A stretch of 64,000 bases of DNA, from the NCBI GenBank assembly GCA_034190875.2, contig CM067354.1, forward strand, positions 34,787,877 through 34,851,876. Direction: 5' to 3'. The translations under genes and the position numbers were made by a program. This document shows, one piece after another, positions 11,822-22,441 of the stretch (positions are counted from its first letter, which is position 1; each line of letters starts with the position of its first letter). The stretch is from Urechis unicinctus (taxonomy: Eukaryota; Annelida; Polychaeta; Xenopneusta; Urechidae). The notes beneath the pieces were generated by a model. It ran no database searches. It saw nothing but the letters and a program-made list of their open reading frames with translations, and had not been told where the DNA came from.

Positions 11822-11996
11822 CATACATACATACATACACATACATACATACATACATACATACATACATACATACATACATACATACATACATACATAC
11901 ATACATACATACATACATACATACATACATACATACATACATACATACATACATACACATACATACATACATACATACATACATACACATGCATAC
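11783..11996. repeat. (ATAC)n tetranucleotide array
   Basis: Nearly pure ACAT repeats with two ACACAT interruptions; degenerate units run on to about 12,018. This is the reverse complement of the TATG arrays at 15.0 and 36.0 kb. Every frame opens as His-Thr-Tyr-Ile or Cys-Met-Tyr-Val ORFs, which are not genes. Confidence 0.97.
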
Positions 11997-12018
11997 ATTA
12001 CATACATACATACATGCG

Positions 12019-12740
12019 TACAAACATGCATACATGCAAATTGCATATGTACGACAAACAGGACGACACAGGACGCTTGATTGCATAATAGTGGCAGGTA
12101 AAATATTGTAGCGTCCGTTCATTCATGTTGCATTCTTCGCTCGACGTACCACTGTATAAGCCATTTGTCACTAATCAAGATCCTGAGAGAAAGGAGTCGA
12201 GCGATATTTGTTTAATCGTCATTTTCGGAGACACATGAACTGAGTAGTGCCACATGTAATCACCTTCCCTGTTGGAGATGAACAATTTTCCTCAGTGATA
12301 TCCAGTGTTGTGATAGTGAGTTATGATCTTTACGCAGTTGCACATTTGTAAGGTGCATAAGACTCCTTAATTCAGTCTATTAAAATAATGCAATTGTGTT
12401 GCCTACGATAGAAACATGTCATACATATTAGCTTTATATTAACATGTTTGACACTTGCATGATTATTTGGTTCCATATGAGCCATTTCATATATGTTCAC
12501 TGCGTTCAATGATCTTTATTCCTGTGCCCATTGTTAAAATATAGTATCAATATTGGGCTTCGGAAAGGGAAATGACCAGTCCGATAGCCATGGTAAACGC
12601 ATATGAACACATTGACTCTTTGGCAAATCTTAACATTCTATGGGGGTCACTTTGACAGAAAAAATGTGTTTAGCTTACATTTAACATCGACTTTGATGGT
12701 ATTTAAATAATTATCCAGTTACTGCTTGGTCTGGTATTGT
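12019..12740. other. Non-coding DNA with a short match to 19.6 kb
   Basis: The part around 12,160–12,240 (CATTTGTCACTAATCA, then ATATTTGTTTAATCGTCATT and GAGACACATGAAC) resembles 19,600–19,690. No gene is seen. Confidence 0.5.
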
Positions 12741-12840
12741 NNNNNNNNNNNNNNNNNNNNNNNNNNNNNNNNNNNNNNNNNNNNNNNNNNNNNNNNNNNN
12801 NNNNNNNNNNNNNNNNNNNNNNNNNNNNNNNNNNNNNNNN
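12741..12840. other. Assembly gap (100 N)
   Basis: Exactly 100 N, the usual placeholder for a gap of unknown length. The open frame crossing it is not real evidence of coding. Confidence 1.
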
Positions 12841-13060
12841 AGCATCTATTGGAATCTACCTCCAGGCTCGATGAATATTCAAATTATACACCAATACTTC
12901 TACAAGACATTAACGGCGACTTATATGTAAAAACCACACAATAAATAGGGCTATTTAATTAATGTTTGCCCTGTGTATTCGCCTCTCAAAGTTACGGTTA
13001 TGGTGATTCGACATTCGGTGATGTCAAAGTTTAATCCCACACTTTCTCAACGCCTATACC
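12841..13060 (+). repeat. Old repeat segment, partner at 34.7 kb
   Basis: This matches 34,690–34,960. Shared words include CTATTGGAA, CCTCGAT, TTATATGTAAAA against ATATATGTAAAA, CACACAATAAATAGGGCTAT against CACGCAATAATTAAGGTTAT, and GTGATGTCAA. The gap directly to its left cuts it off. Confidence 0.6.
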
Positions 13061-14525
13061 TTAGTTTATACATACACGACTGGTTGTTCGCGTATTCGCA
13101 AATTGAATTACAAAACAGATACGACGACATGACACACATTACACACCTTAAGAAACTGCTTATATATGGTGCGAACCTTATGAATTATGACGCCAATAAA
13201 GGGTTCACTGCTGCTGAACCGTAACGAACAATCAGCGATGGATATTTCACACGAGACAATCCCTGTTTTATCTCATATCCAGTGTCACACCAACCCCCTA
13301 CATATTACAAAGTTGAAGCTGATGCAGTGTACAAAGTGTTGGGTCAGGCGAGTCAGCATTTATTGGGCATGAGTTAATGGTGCCTTGTCAATGCTCAATG
13401 TCATATCAGATAAGAAAGAAATTGGGATTAGATTTGGCTCATGCTTCACCATGGAATCACAAGGAACTGTGTTGTGTAAGTTTCAATATGGACACATTTC
13501 AACTTCAACTCAAGGACAGCTTTTGACGTAGCGTTATCCTGTCATCCATCAATAATGAAGGTGGGGCTGGATTCATATGATTTATATATCATACTGATGT
13601 ATACATGTAACCTCGAAAGTGGGTTCGATTCAGTGAAGGTGAAACAGATTGCTAGGATATGACAGGGTATTATCCCACAGTATAATCACGTATTATCGCA
13701 AGTTTATTTATTTGTTCCGGGGGAATATTTATTTATCCCGCGAGGTAAGCGAATCATCTTGTCAGATTAATCATTTCTCCCATGAAGTTAAGGTATTATC
13801 TCACGCGATAATTCAACGTTTCATTAGAATGCGCAATCGCGTGTTTGGTGGCTTGACGATAACGTGTTGTGGAAGCAGGTATAGTTGGGCCCGTCATTGA
13901 GTCCCTCTCTTTCCCTGGGGCAACGTTTGAATGACATTTTTTATAAACAACCCCAATCTAATCCGAGTGGTATTAAAGCCTTTCTGGCGTCCCGAATACA
14001 TTATACCATATATCGTCCGGTATTCATTTTGTCTCAGAATGAAGTAAGCTTAACAAGGGCACGGTCCAGACCGGGCGATACCCCATTGCGCTTGCATTAA
14101 ATTAACGATAAATTGTAACTCAATGGTAAGGTTATATATGAAATGTTATGCCAGAATGGGATGATCGTCTTTTGTTTGCAAGATTGTAATTATATCTGAG
14201 TCAATGTACAGGTCAAATGTAGGATAATCAAAAAACTACGCATCATAGCAATGGCTGCCTAGATCGCATGAAAGTAGCTTTGCTTATGTGTCGTCTAACA
14301 GCTATCCGTAAACAAGGGCTTACAACGCATGTCTAGTGGAGGAAAATGACGTCAATGACAAAAACGGAATATGACACAGCTTATGTGTGCCGACGTTAGA
14401 AAATAGAATTTACATAGAAGAGTCGCAAACGCTAATTCTATAATTTAATTGAGAATTGATTTTAAAAGCTAAATCCGGTTGATGTTGGGATTCTTACAGC
14501 AATGATAACATTCACTTGATCGCGT
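13061..14525. other. Non-coding DNA, no gene recognised
   Basis: Only ORFs of 60–83 codons without motifs. A GGTTCGATTC word at 13,621 resembles a tRNA B box, but no tRNA fold surrounds it. Confidence 0.4.
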
Positions 14526-14672
14526 CACGTACACGCATGCACATATACACGCACACACGCACGCACACACACTCACTCGCACACATATACATACACACAC
14601 GTACACACTCGCACACGCGCGTGCTCACACACACAAACACACACCTTAACACACACAAATACACATATAAAC
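14526..14672. repeat. CA-rich imperfect repeat
   Basis: Alternating CACACG, CATATACACG and similar units, purine-pyrimidine alternating and so able to adopt Z-DNA. The Thr-His ORF over it is an artefact. Confidence 0.9.
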
Positions 14673-15010
14673 GTACACGAACACATTCCTATGCTTCTGT
14701 ATAAGCAGCACAAAGGAATTGTAACCCAATGCCACAATCGATTAAGCATATCACTGAGGGAAGATGATTACGATAAGGTGGAAGGCCTTACACGGTGTAT
14801 GTGTCTCATTAGATGATGATCAAACAAATATCGCTTAGCGCCTTCCCCTCGGGAGGAATGTTATTATTGACAAAGGGCTCATAGAATATTTTAAACAGAG
14901 CAGGCTACATAAATGGCAATATATTAACCATCATCATTATGTTAACATGCATTAAAGCGTCCTTTGCTGCATAAATCGTATGAATGTACACACAATCATG
15001 CATGTATAAA
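14673..15010. other. Non-coding DNA, nothing recognised
   Basis: A short stretch between two simple repeats, with no gene seen. Confidence 0.4.
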
Positions 15011-15316
15011 TGTATGTATGTATGTATGTATGTATGTATGTATGTATGTATGTATGTATGTATGTATGTATGTATGTGTATGTATGTATGTGTATGTATG
15101 TATGTATGTATGTATGTATGTATGTATGTGTATGTATGTATGTATGTATGTCTGTGTATGTATGTATGTATGTATGTATGTATGTATGTATGTATGTATG
15201 TATGTATGTATGTATGTATGTATGTATGTATGTATGTATGTATGTATGTATGTATGTATGTATGTATGTATGTATGTATGTATGTATGTATGTATGTATG
15301 TATGTATGTATGTATG

Positions 15317-15348
<32 letters not shown>

Positions 15349-15410
15349 TGTATGTATGTATGTATGTATGTATGTATGTATGTATGTATGTATGTATGTA
15401 TGTATGTATG
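15011..15410. repeat. (TATG)n tetranucleotide array
   Basis: About 100 units of TATG with a few TGTG and TCTG interruptions near its left end. An equivalent array lies at 35,955–36,424 within the related repeat block. Confidence 0.98.
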
Positions 15411-15434
15411 CATATTACAACTACATATTACATT

Positions 15435-15620
15435 CGTGTTGCTGATGAAGCAGGCGATATGTTGGGTCAAGATCGTCAACCTTTGCTTGGCATGAAGTTA
15501 TGCTGCCTCGTAACGCCCAATGTCATTGCTAATTGGAATGAAATGAGACGATATTTCAAAACCGAGTGTTAAATTAAAGTTAATGCTTCACCATATAATC
15601 CCATGTGGTATCGTGTAATA
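15435..15620 (+). repeat. Repeat segment, partner inverted at 10.9 kb
   Basis: Partner of 10,870–11,090 in inverted orientation. It directly follows the TATG array and includes the short open frame with NWNEMRRYFK. Confidence 0.8.
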
Positions 15621-15869
15621 CTATGCGGCAACATTTTGGTACCAACTCAACAGTATCTTGCATCTGCTATTCTTGAAGACATCGATATTATCGATTGTGT
15701 CACAGCTCGTTCATTTGTAAAATATTGACTGCCTGTCTCTCGTGCATCGCTCAATTATAGTGTTTTGTTGCATCAGCAGAAATGAGCATCGCAATAATAG
15801 AAAACATTGACGTCCCGTTTGTCTATGCTTTCTTAACTTAAGTCTCTGTTGCTGTGCAGGTCTTGTAAT

Positions 15870-16195
15870 TGCTGTTTCCACACAAATTCCTTCACCAAAT
15901 ATGATATTCACCAGGGGAGGCCTCGCCTACGATTTTAATTTAGTATAGTTAATTTGTACATTTAGTGGTCGTTAAGTCTATCAGAATAAAACACCCATCA
16001 CCATATTGGCAATGTGAATAGTATGGCGACCTGTTACACGGCATAAGTTCCATACACACTTACCACCTCGGGGTCTAATAAGAGCCTGGTTATTGCCTTC
16101 AACAAAGTCATAGTTTCAAAACGTGTAATCGTCTGAATTCATCTTTATTCCTGCTTATCGCTTTTAATAAAGCAATGCTGATCGCCTTTATGCAG
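15870..16195 (+). repeat. Old repeat segment, partner at 37.0 kb
   Basis: This matches 36,965–37,405 in order: TTTCCACACAAATTC, GTCTATCAGAATAAAA, CCCATCAC-ATATTG, AACCTGGTTATTGC, then TTTAATAAAGCAATG against TTTAATGAAGCAATG. Confidence 0.8.
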
Positions 16196-16639
16196 CTGAC
16201 CATATTATAAGTGCTCACAATAATTCAGTAATCAATGAGACATTTGTAGTTAGTATGAAAAGACATTCTTTAGACTGCAACTTATATAGTTACCATAATT
16301 TATGTGTGAGACATTGCCCTACTTATCTCGAATATAAGATGCAATAAATATATTTCAATCAACAAACCCGACTGAGATGTTCTTTCGCATGCTCAGCAAG
16401 TAATCTTGTCACCGGCCTTTGTGGACACACAATTACGCTTGCCTTGATTACATCTAAATGCAAGATAGCATAAATGATACAAAAAACTTATTCGATTGTA
16501 ATGTATGTATATATAACATGAGCGTGTCGCCGTTATCTATGGTATAAACAACTGTGTAATTCTATCACGAAATGGCTCTCTTCCGATAATTTATGTAAGG
16601 TATTAAATGTGATGGTATGTTCCCGTGGTTTGTAAGATC
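16196..16639. other. Non-coding DNA, nothing recognised
   Basis: The stretch linking two matched segments; probably part of the same old copy, but I could not match it. Confidence 0.4.
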
Positions 16640-16792
16640 ATATATATCATTGTAAGCTGCAAAGGCCCATCTGACGGAGGAAATTGCCGACCCTGAAGAG
16701 AACGAAATATGAAAGGCTTTCTGTATGTCCGTCTCAGAGCATAATAGCTTGCATATAAGAGTCGGCACGGATATGAATGCGGTATATTATTC
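16640..16792 (+). repeat. Old repeat segment, partner at 38.0 kb
   Basis: This matches 38,030–38,170: CCATCTGACGG against CCGTCTGACG, CGAACGAAAT-like words, then CAGAGCATAATAGCTTGCAT against CAGAGCATAGTAGCTTGCAT. Confidence 0.7.
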
Positions 16793-17052
<260 letters not shown>

Positions 17053-17064
17053 CCCATGCACTAG

Positions 17065-17510
17065 CCCCACCACCAATACGAGGGGGCATTAGTGTTAAAA
17101 CCCTCTTCACACTTGTATGTTACCAATGTATTTGGATGTGGAAGGCGTTTTCTTCAAAGTGTTTCCGAGGAATTATATTCAATATTCGGGACAGCTACAA
17201 TATCACTTGTTGTGATATGCGGATATTTTACTAGGGAGTGACATATATCATAATTTGTTTGGGTGATATATGCCAATCAGCGATGGATTTATATATCAGT
17301 CGGAAAAGTACTGTTGCTTCTGGTGTTTTGCAGAAAGATCTGACGGATAAAATGGATATTTTGTGGAGAGCTCCATGTGTTATCATTGATAGGAACAAAT
17401 GGGTAGCATTGGTAGCAATGTGATTACTTGAGTGGATAGGAATAGGACGACGCTAGGCAACATGTGGCGATATTTCACTACATGTGACATCAACCTCTTC
17501 TCTGCCGTCC
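17065..17510 (+). repeat. Old dispersed repeat segment, copy 2 of 4
   Basis: Related to 38,280–38,720, 51,620–52,030 and the inverted 9700–10,473. Landmarks are CCCTCTTCACA, GGACAGCTACA-like words, GATAGGAACAAATGGGTAGC, TTACTTGAGTG, and GTGGCGATATTTCACTACAT. Confidence 0.75.
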
Positions 17511-17904
17511 GTTCAATTTCCTCCTGTTGTAGCTTATAGGCTTAAGACGGCTTGATCTCCGTGGCCTCCATCAGTGAATTGTATATGAAGGAAATTCTTA
17601 TGTGCAGGAATTAATGATTGTGGCGTAAAAGTGAGGGATAATGCTAAGTGCCCATAAACGCGTCGATGATGGTAGAAGCTGAAACAGCAGAGTCTTCGTT
17701 TATTCGTCTGTTATGATGTGACGAATGACGCAAAAAGTTTATGAAAATATGCCACAGCAACTCATCATACAATACCATGTGAGATTAAATAGAACAATTA
17801 TTCCTTTTTGGATGCCAGATAGTGTTGCATGAAACGTGCATAAACTGAGTATTTGGACCTGTGTTGATATGCGTGGGAGGTAACTTTGAGGCACCTATAT
17901 AGTG

Positions 17905-18262
17905 TTAACGCCACCATTGTCGTGTGACAAGCCTGTATCTAAATGTGTGCAGTATACGAAAGCGTTCAATGTTTATATCAAAGTATAGAAATCGAGACAA
18001 AATTGCACTGGAAACAGGAGATTAATAGAATTCTGGTGATGTGTGGATGACCGTTTCATTATCTTCTGTGGCGTCAAGTAATCCATTACTCATCTGCGGA
18101 ATAGTCTCAGTGAACAAAGTCGCCTGCTACAAATAACATAACGTAATGCACAGCTTGTTGATATTAAAACATCCATCGTTGATCCTATTGAGCACACCAT
18201 CCGCGCTGCTCCGTAGATCATAACGTGAACATACGGATCACCAAACACAAATGATTGTATGT
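17905..18262 (+). repeat. Old repeat segment, partner at 40.1 kb
   Basis: This matches 40,120–40,470: CTAAATGTGTGCA, AAGTATAGAAATCG, TCTGGTGATGTGTGGATG, GTCGCCTGCTA, then GCGCTGCTCCGTAG and ACATACGGATC. A TA array follows closely in both copies. Confidence 0.8.
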
Positions 18263-18275
18263 GTGTGCAATTATA

Positions 18276-18306
18276 GATATAAATGTATATATATATATAT
18301 ATATAT

Positions 18307-18389
<83 letters not shown>

Positions 18390-18486
18390 TATAAATCTAT
18401 ATAGAAGATATAGAGAGAGACTATTTATATAGAGATATATATATATATATATCTATATATATATATCTCTATATATCTCATATAGA

Positions 18487-18519
<33 letters not shown>

Positions 18520-18539
18520 CTATATATATATATATAGTA

Positions 18540-18586
<47 letters not shown>

Positions 18587-18638
18587 ATATATCTATATCT
18601 CTCTATATCTCTCATATATCTCTCTATATCTATATCTA

Positions 18639-18678
<40 letters not shown>
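18276..18678. repeat. Mixed TA / TC microsatellite
   Basis: A (TA)n tract passes into AGATA and then TCTC blocks, ending in (TA)n. The matching place at 40,605–40,811 is pure TA, so the motif mix has evolved separately. Confidence 0.95.
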
Positions 18679-18680
<2 letters not shown>

Positions 18681-18819
18681 ATCTTCATTCGGTTGAGGCC
18701 AAATATAGCCTTTACAAGCATATCTTACGCGTATAGGCAGAAAGTACGGCATGTCAAGATGATGTGGCGCATGCCTGCATCATATCTTGAAAATGTTTCC
18801 GGTGAATTATATGTCTTAA

Positions 18820-19440
18820 CGAAAGTGATTTGCCAAAGCCTTCGGCTAACTGAGGTAGTATAAATTCTATAATAGACACTGTAACTGTGCAGCTGCAACG
18901 CAAGATCTTTTCTGTTGCTGTGGAATATGTGTGGTCCGATTGATCCTACGCCAACAAAGCCGTTATCCTACAGATAAACACTCGGTACACGCAGCCACCG
19001 GCGACGATTCATTATTCACACGATTATGTCCTCCTCTACATGATATACAGCTGTAGCGATGATTCATAATGCACACGCTAATGTGTATTTTACATGTAAT
19101 ACAGCTGTAAAATATTAATCTATCTGAACGAATGAGTTCCTCACTCGGCTGCCCACCATGGACGGAACAGTTTATTGTGATACACTGCTAAGATGGCCAC
19201 ACTTAGTCGAGCAATTCAATTGCAAAACTCATTTCGTGGCATCCCATAAAGATGACAAAACGCTCTGTGAACGTGTTGTGGTGCGCTTAGCAGTGGGGTT
19301 GGATACAATAACATATGATGATATCCTGCCAAACCACTGTCCAAACTCTCTGTTTGATACTCCAACGGGACATCCTGTACGACACCGTGCTACATATTCT
19401 GTTGATAATGTTCAGAAAATGAACTGCTAACGCTATTACC
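18820..19440 (+). repeat. Old repeat segment, partners at 39.3 and 44.3 kb and inverted at 6.7 kb
   Basis: Shared landmarks are GTGCAGCTG or GCGCAGCTG, GGAATATGTGTGGT, ACCGGCGACGATTCAT, CACACTTAGTCGAGCAATTC, and CATCCCATAAAG. The best partner is 44,270–44,700. A 90-codon ORF (19,158–19,430) on a Kozak-like ACCATGG is not conserved in the partner, so I do not call it a gene. Confidence 0.75.
18998..19115 (+). repeat. Local tandem duplication of about 60 bp
   Basis: Two adjacent diverged units each run from CGA-GATTCAT through ACATG to ATACAGCTGTA. The 44.5-kb partner has only one, so the duplication happened in this copy. Confidence 0.65.
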
Positions 19441-19891
19441 AAACCTGATAACAGTATTTCACGATTTATGCGATAGGCGAAGTTTTGTACAGGCGGATTA
19501 ATGGTTGAATATGAGTTCATCTCTAGCTGACACTGGCCTAGAAGATACGAACCAATATGAAATGTAACTATACCGTATGAGGTACTATCCATTGAGTCAT
19601 TTGTCACTTATTACGCTTATTACGTTAGAGAGGACGAAGTTAAGCCATATTTGTTTGATGGTCATCTTCAGAGACACACAAACTATGCCTTCTGCAATAA
19701 CAGCATTGCAATCTTCTTTCCTTCTAGGGAATATTTTGTTCTGGCAATAATAGAGTGAATAGCTTCCAGAACAATAAAAGTGCCAGTGAATATGCATCAT
19801 GATTTGGACGCATCATCATTATTTGCATATCAATAGTAGTATATTTACGTGCCCCTACTTACCACGTTTTTGACATCGAACGCTGGACGAA
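19441..19891. other. Left flank of the palindrome, old repeat DNA
   Basis: The sequence around 19,780–19,840 (GGACGCATCATCATTATTTG) resembles 46,255–46,290 (AGACGCATCATCATATTTG). This suggests the palindrome sits inside one copy of the old unit. No gene is seen. Confidence 0.5.
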
Positions 19892-20045
19892 GTGGATTGC
19901 GCAATATATTTTTCGCTGACGATCGCATGCGGATTCGGTGCGGTATTTTGATGACCTCATTCTATTTTTGGAAAGTGATTTCACCATCTGTTCCGTTATT
20001 TTCCGCCCTTGAAATCTTTGCGACCTTGGTGACCTCATGGAGGGG

Positions 20046-20453
20046 CGCTATTTTGGATGAGGTCATTTTTGGGAGTTTTATTGAGAAGGAGTTTGTAAAT
20101 GGGTATTAAAAGTCAATTAGCGGTAATGGTGTTGAAAGAGAAGTGAAGGATAGCGTTAATGTTAGTGGAGTATTCACCATCTGTTCAGATATGAAGACGG
20201 TGTTTACGAGGTGATTTGTTGCTATTAACTTCCTTTATCCCATGACATGTGGTGATATATTGAATTGGTGACCTTAGTAGGCTCGCGCAATGTACGGTAT
20301 TCGAGTGAGTTCATTTGGGGCTATGTCCTTAGGAAGGTTGTTGACCTTCGACCTGATGTGATGAATGGGCGGTATTTGGGTGAGGTCATTTTCGATAGTT
20401 TTATTGAGGAGATTGTAAATGGCTATTAAAAGTCAATTTTCCGTAGTATGTGG
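20046..20453 (+). repeat. Subterminal direct repeats of the palindrome (two ~85-bp copies)
   Basis: 20,046–20,125 and 20,369–20,453 share TGAGGTCATTTT, AGTTTTATTGAG, TTGTAAATGG and TATTAAAAGTCAATT. An inverted form of the GATGACCTCATT motif lies at 19,949, and CACCATCTGTTC occurs near 19,983 and 20,175. Repeated subterminal motifs are typical protein-binding sites in transposons and linear replicons. The right arm has the mirror image at about 29,895–30,305. Confidence 0.7.
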
Positions 20454-20635
20454 TCGATTGAAGTTTTTCACGTGAATGAATCTTACTAGCATATGAGTCT
20501 TACATAGGAGGGAAAAATGACAGATGTCTTTAAGTGTGTTGTAACTCTCATTGAGAATATAACGACAGATGGATTAAAAGTTGACCATTGGATATTTCTC
20601 AAAATGGGGGTGGAGTTATGGGTTAAAAATAGCGG

Positions 20636-20875
20636 ATGGTAACTTTACTTCCAAATAGTTTTCATCTGAAATATTTCCAAATAGCAACAATGGAGCTCAT
20701 TTACGCCAATCATTATTTAACATCGGACCCCACAAAGTCAAGATTTTACGAATCCAGCTATTCTGGTTTAGTGAACGAAACAGTGGAAAATCCAGATATA
20801 GAGGAACATTTTGGGATACATAAAACAGTTCATTATAAGCGATTCGAATATGTAGTTGGCGTTACAGGATCATAG
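20636..20875 (+). CDS. Hypothetical ORF of palindrome module A, left arm
   Basis: 79 codons, not recognised. It contains NSFHLKYFQIATMELIYANH and later HYKRFEYVVGV. It is a diverged relative of the 61-codon ORF at 23,643: both share SFHLK, an aromatic/His-rich stretch, and T/SDPK-T-K/RF. The DNA before both also matches (GGTGGAGTTATGGGTTA, then AAATAGCGG). The mirror copy is 29,445–29,684. An intron-like segment follows shortly downstream. Confidence 0.45.
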   Translation: MVTLLPNSFHLKYFQIATMELIYANHYLTSDPTKSRFYESSYSGLVNETVENPDIEEHFGIHKTVHYKRFEYVVGVTGS

Positions 20876-20966
20876 GTAGAAGCTTTCAATGATGTGAACA
20901 AACGCAGTAGACAGATGAGTGATGCGGACTTGTTAAAAGCCGTGGAACAAATCGAGATGGAAAGCA

Positions 20967-21051
20967 GTAAGTATGATTTTATTTTCAATATCTGAATTAT
21001 AGAATTACCAGGTATACGTCATTTATTTATTTTTATTTATTTTTGTTTTAG
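20967..21051 (+). other. Intron-like segment in palindrome module A
   Basis: A GTAAGT donor at 20,967 and a T-rich tract ending TTTTGTTTTAG at 21,051 bound 85 bp, a usual size for a short animal intron. Another T-rich acceptor (TTTGTTTGTAG at 24,130–24,140) precedes an acidic EEDEDSL tail in the 3' unit. This suggests transcription by host machinery; no further joining is attempted. Confidence 0.45.
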
Positions 21052-21129
21052 TGTTGACGGCAGACGAAGATATTTTACATACAGCCATGGACGTGTATGA
21101 AATCGAACATGCCAATTGAGAATTGAGAA

Positions 21130-21735
21130 TTGAGGAATGACGGAAATCTTTATATTGACAGATTATCGATGATTATGTCGACAGAAGCTGTCTTGCCTGC
21201 GAATGAAAGAGCTATACGGACTCATACGCGATTTGGAAGCCTGCAAACTGTTTACAATTATAGTTTATCTGAAGATGTGCCCAACCTCAACCAGTATATA
21301 TTTGAGGAATGCGATTCAGCCTTTAAAATCAACGGGAGTTATGGATTCTTATTACGTCACAAAGAAACAGACGAATTCCGCTATTTTCACTCGTCACCTC
21401 TACGGTATAACGACGATTTTGACAGGGCTATGCGTGAAATAACACAAACAGACTTGATCTACGCCCAGAATCAACGACCTGACTCGAGTGTGGAGGCAGT
21501 AACAAATTTGACCGTCTTTGTGAACCCAATCCAAGATCACGTGATCGGCTACCCACCACCTGTTATACCGGATCACCTGAAAACAAACAGAGCCATCAAC
21601 TTGTTAGACCAAAAGAAAAGTAAGTGGCTATTAACTTACCGGAAGGCCGGTGCATACACACGCTTTATTGGGCTAAATGAAGTCAAGGTTCAGAGAGTGA
21701 CCACGTGCGCGTATAAACGACCATGGAAGTCGTAA
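21130..21735 (+). CDS. Largest ORF of the palindrome, left arm; resembles a PolB-associated N-terminal region (tentative)
   Basis: 201 codons. Notable stretches are AFKINGSYGFLLRHKETDEF, then RYFHSS, NQRPDSSVEAVTNLTVFVNP, and GYPPPVIPDHLKTNRAIN. From memory, the order [S-x-GF-LR-h-TGE-RYFH] … [RP-S … TN-T-FVN … IG] … [LP-h-K-N-AI] recalls a region upstream of the polymerase in large PolB-type proteins of virus-like mobile elements in cnidarians and molluscs. I cannot verify this here. There is no catalytic polymerase motif and the frame is far shorter than those proteins. The mirror copy at 28,623–29,192 is slightly shorter. As part of a possibly virus-like fossil, its breaks are not detailed. 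Confidence 0.5.
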   Translation: MRNDGNLYIDRLSMIMSTEAVLPANERAIRTHTRFGSLQTVYNYSLSEDVPNLNQYIFEECDSAFKINGSYGFLLRHKETDEFRYFHSSPLRYNDDFDRAMREITQTDLIYAQNQRPDSSVEAVTNLTVFVNPIQDHVIGYPPPVIPDHLKTNRAINLLDQKKSKWLLTYRKAGAYTRFIGLNEVKVQRVTTCAYKRPWKS

Positions 21736-21819
21736 ACCCTGGGGGAGGTAAGCTGAGACAGGAAAAGGGTGCGCGAGGAATGCGAAAGAGAGAGAGCGCC
21801 AGAGGGGGGTTAAACACCA

Positions 21820-22080
21820 GAGAGGAAGAGGCTAATTACTTGCTATTAAAGACTCAATAGGACGATAATGAGGTGTTATATATCTCACCTGATGAATCTG
21901 TGGTATAATTACACAGTTGAGTGATGTGATTTACTGATCGTCGAATTCACGATGCGCTTCTATGATCATTAGGTAACGGTTCGTGTCAAACGATTTGAGT
22001 CATTGTTAGTTTGCGGCCCCATAGCGATAAAGACTAGTGTATATCATTGTCAACCCTGGGTGTCGGTCGAGCGTGACCCT
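21820..22080 (+). repeat. Diverged copy of the ~290-bp 3' unit, left arm
   Basis: TCTGTGGTATAATTACACAG, GTGATTTACT, TCGAATTCACGA, GCGCTTCTAT and GTGTCAAACGATTTGA link it to the units at 24,098 and in the centre. It closes module A as the 24,098 unit closes module B. The mirror copy is at about 28,300–28,540. Confidence 0.75.
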
Positions 22081-22198
22081 CAGTTATCAAACAATCTCTG
22101 GGGGTGTTTCTTTTCATTTGACATTGGTACATGAAGGTACTGAAATACTCATATTATAACTGTAACAGCTGTACCGCGGATCCAGCTGGTTACATATT

Positions 22199-22441
22199 AT
22201 GGTACACATCAATATTAACGAAAGCGATTATCGGAAGGAAACACGCAAACATCAGGAGATATATGTGTTCTTCATCAAACTCTTACGTGATTTCAACTTG
22301 GAGTGGCGGGGTCACTCTCCTATGGAGGAGAGATATGATATTCTACTTACACCTGACCAACCCACACACATTGCCTTCACTCCTCGCAATATACAGACAC
22401 ACGTGCATTTTCCCCCAGTTTTTAAACTATTACGCCAATAA
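22199..22441 (+). CDS. Hypothetical ORF between modules, left arm
   Basis: 80 codons, unrecognised, with a globular-looking composition: HQEIYVFFIKLLRDFNLEWR, then DILLTPDQPTHIAFTPR. A longer frame (22,131–22,457) overlaps it in another register and looks less protein-like. The mirror copy is 27,919–28,161. It lies just after the GTATATCATTGTCAACCC end of module A. Either frame may be chance. Confidence 0.3.
   Translation: MVHININESDYRKETRKHQEIYVFFIKLLRDFNLEWRGHSPMEERYDILLTPDQPTHIAFTPRNIQTHVHFPPVFKLLRQ

Noticed and set aside
11593-12122. Long ORFs rich in Cys-Met-Tyr-Val or His-Thr-Tyr-Ile on both strands (also at 15.0 and 36.0 kb)
   Set aside because: They are translations of ATAC/TATG arrays, open in all frames because the repeat has no stop codon.
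12726-12944. 72-codon ORF across the N gap
   Set aside because: Half of it is N, and the rest belongs to a diverged non-coding repeat.
13610-13640. tRNA-like B box GGTTCGATTC
   Set aside because: The flanking bases do not form a T-arm stem and no A box or acceptor stem is present.
14526-14672. Thr-His-rich ORF
   Set aside because: Translation of a CA-rich simple repeat.
19158-19430. 90-codon ORF with ACCATGG start
   Set aside because: The frame is not kept in the 44.6-kb partner, so it is probably chance within an old repeat.
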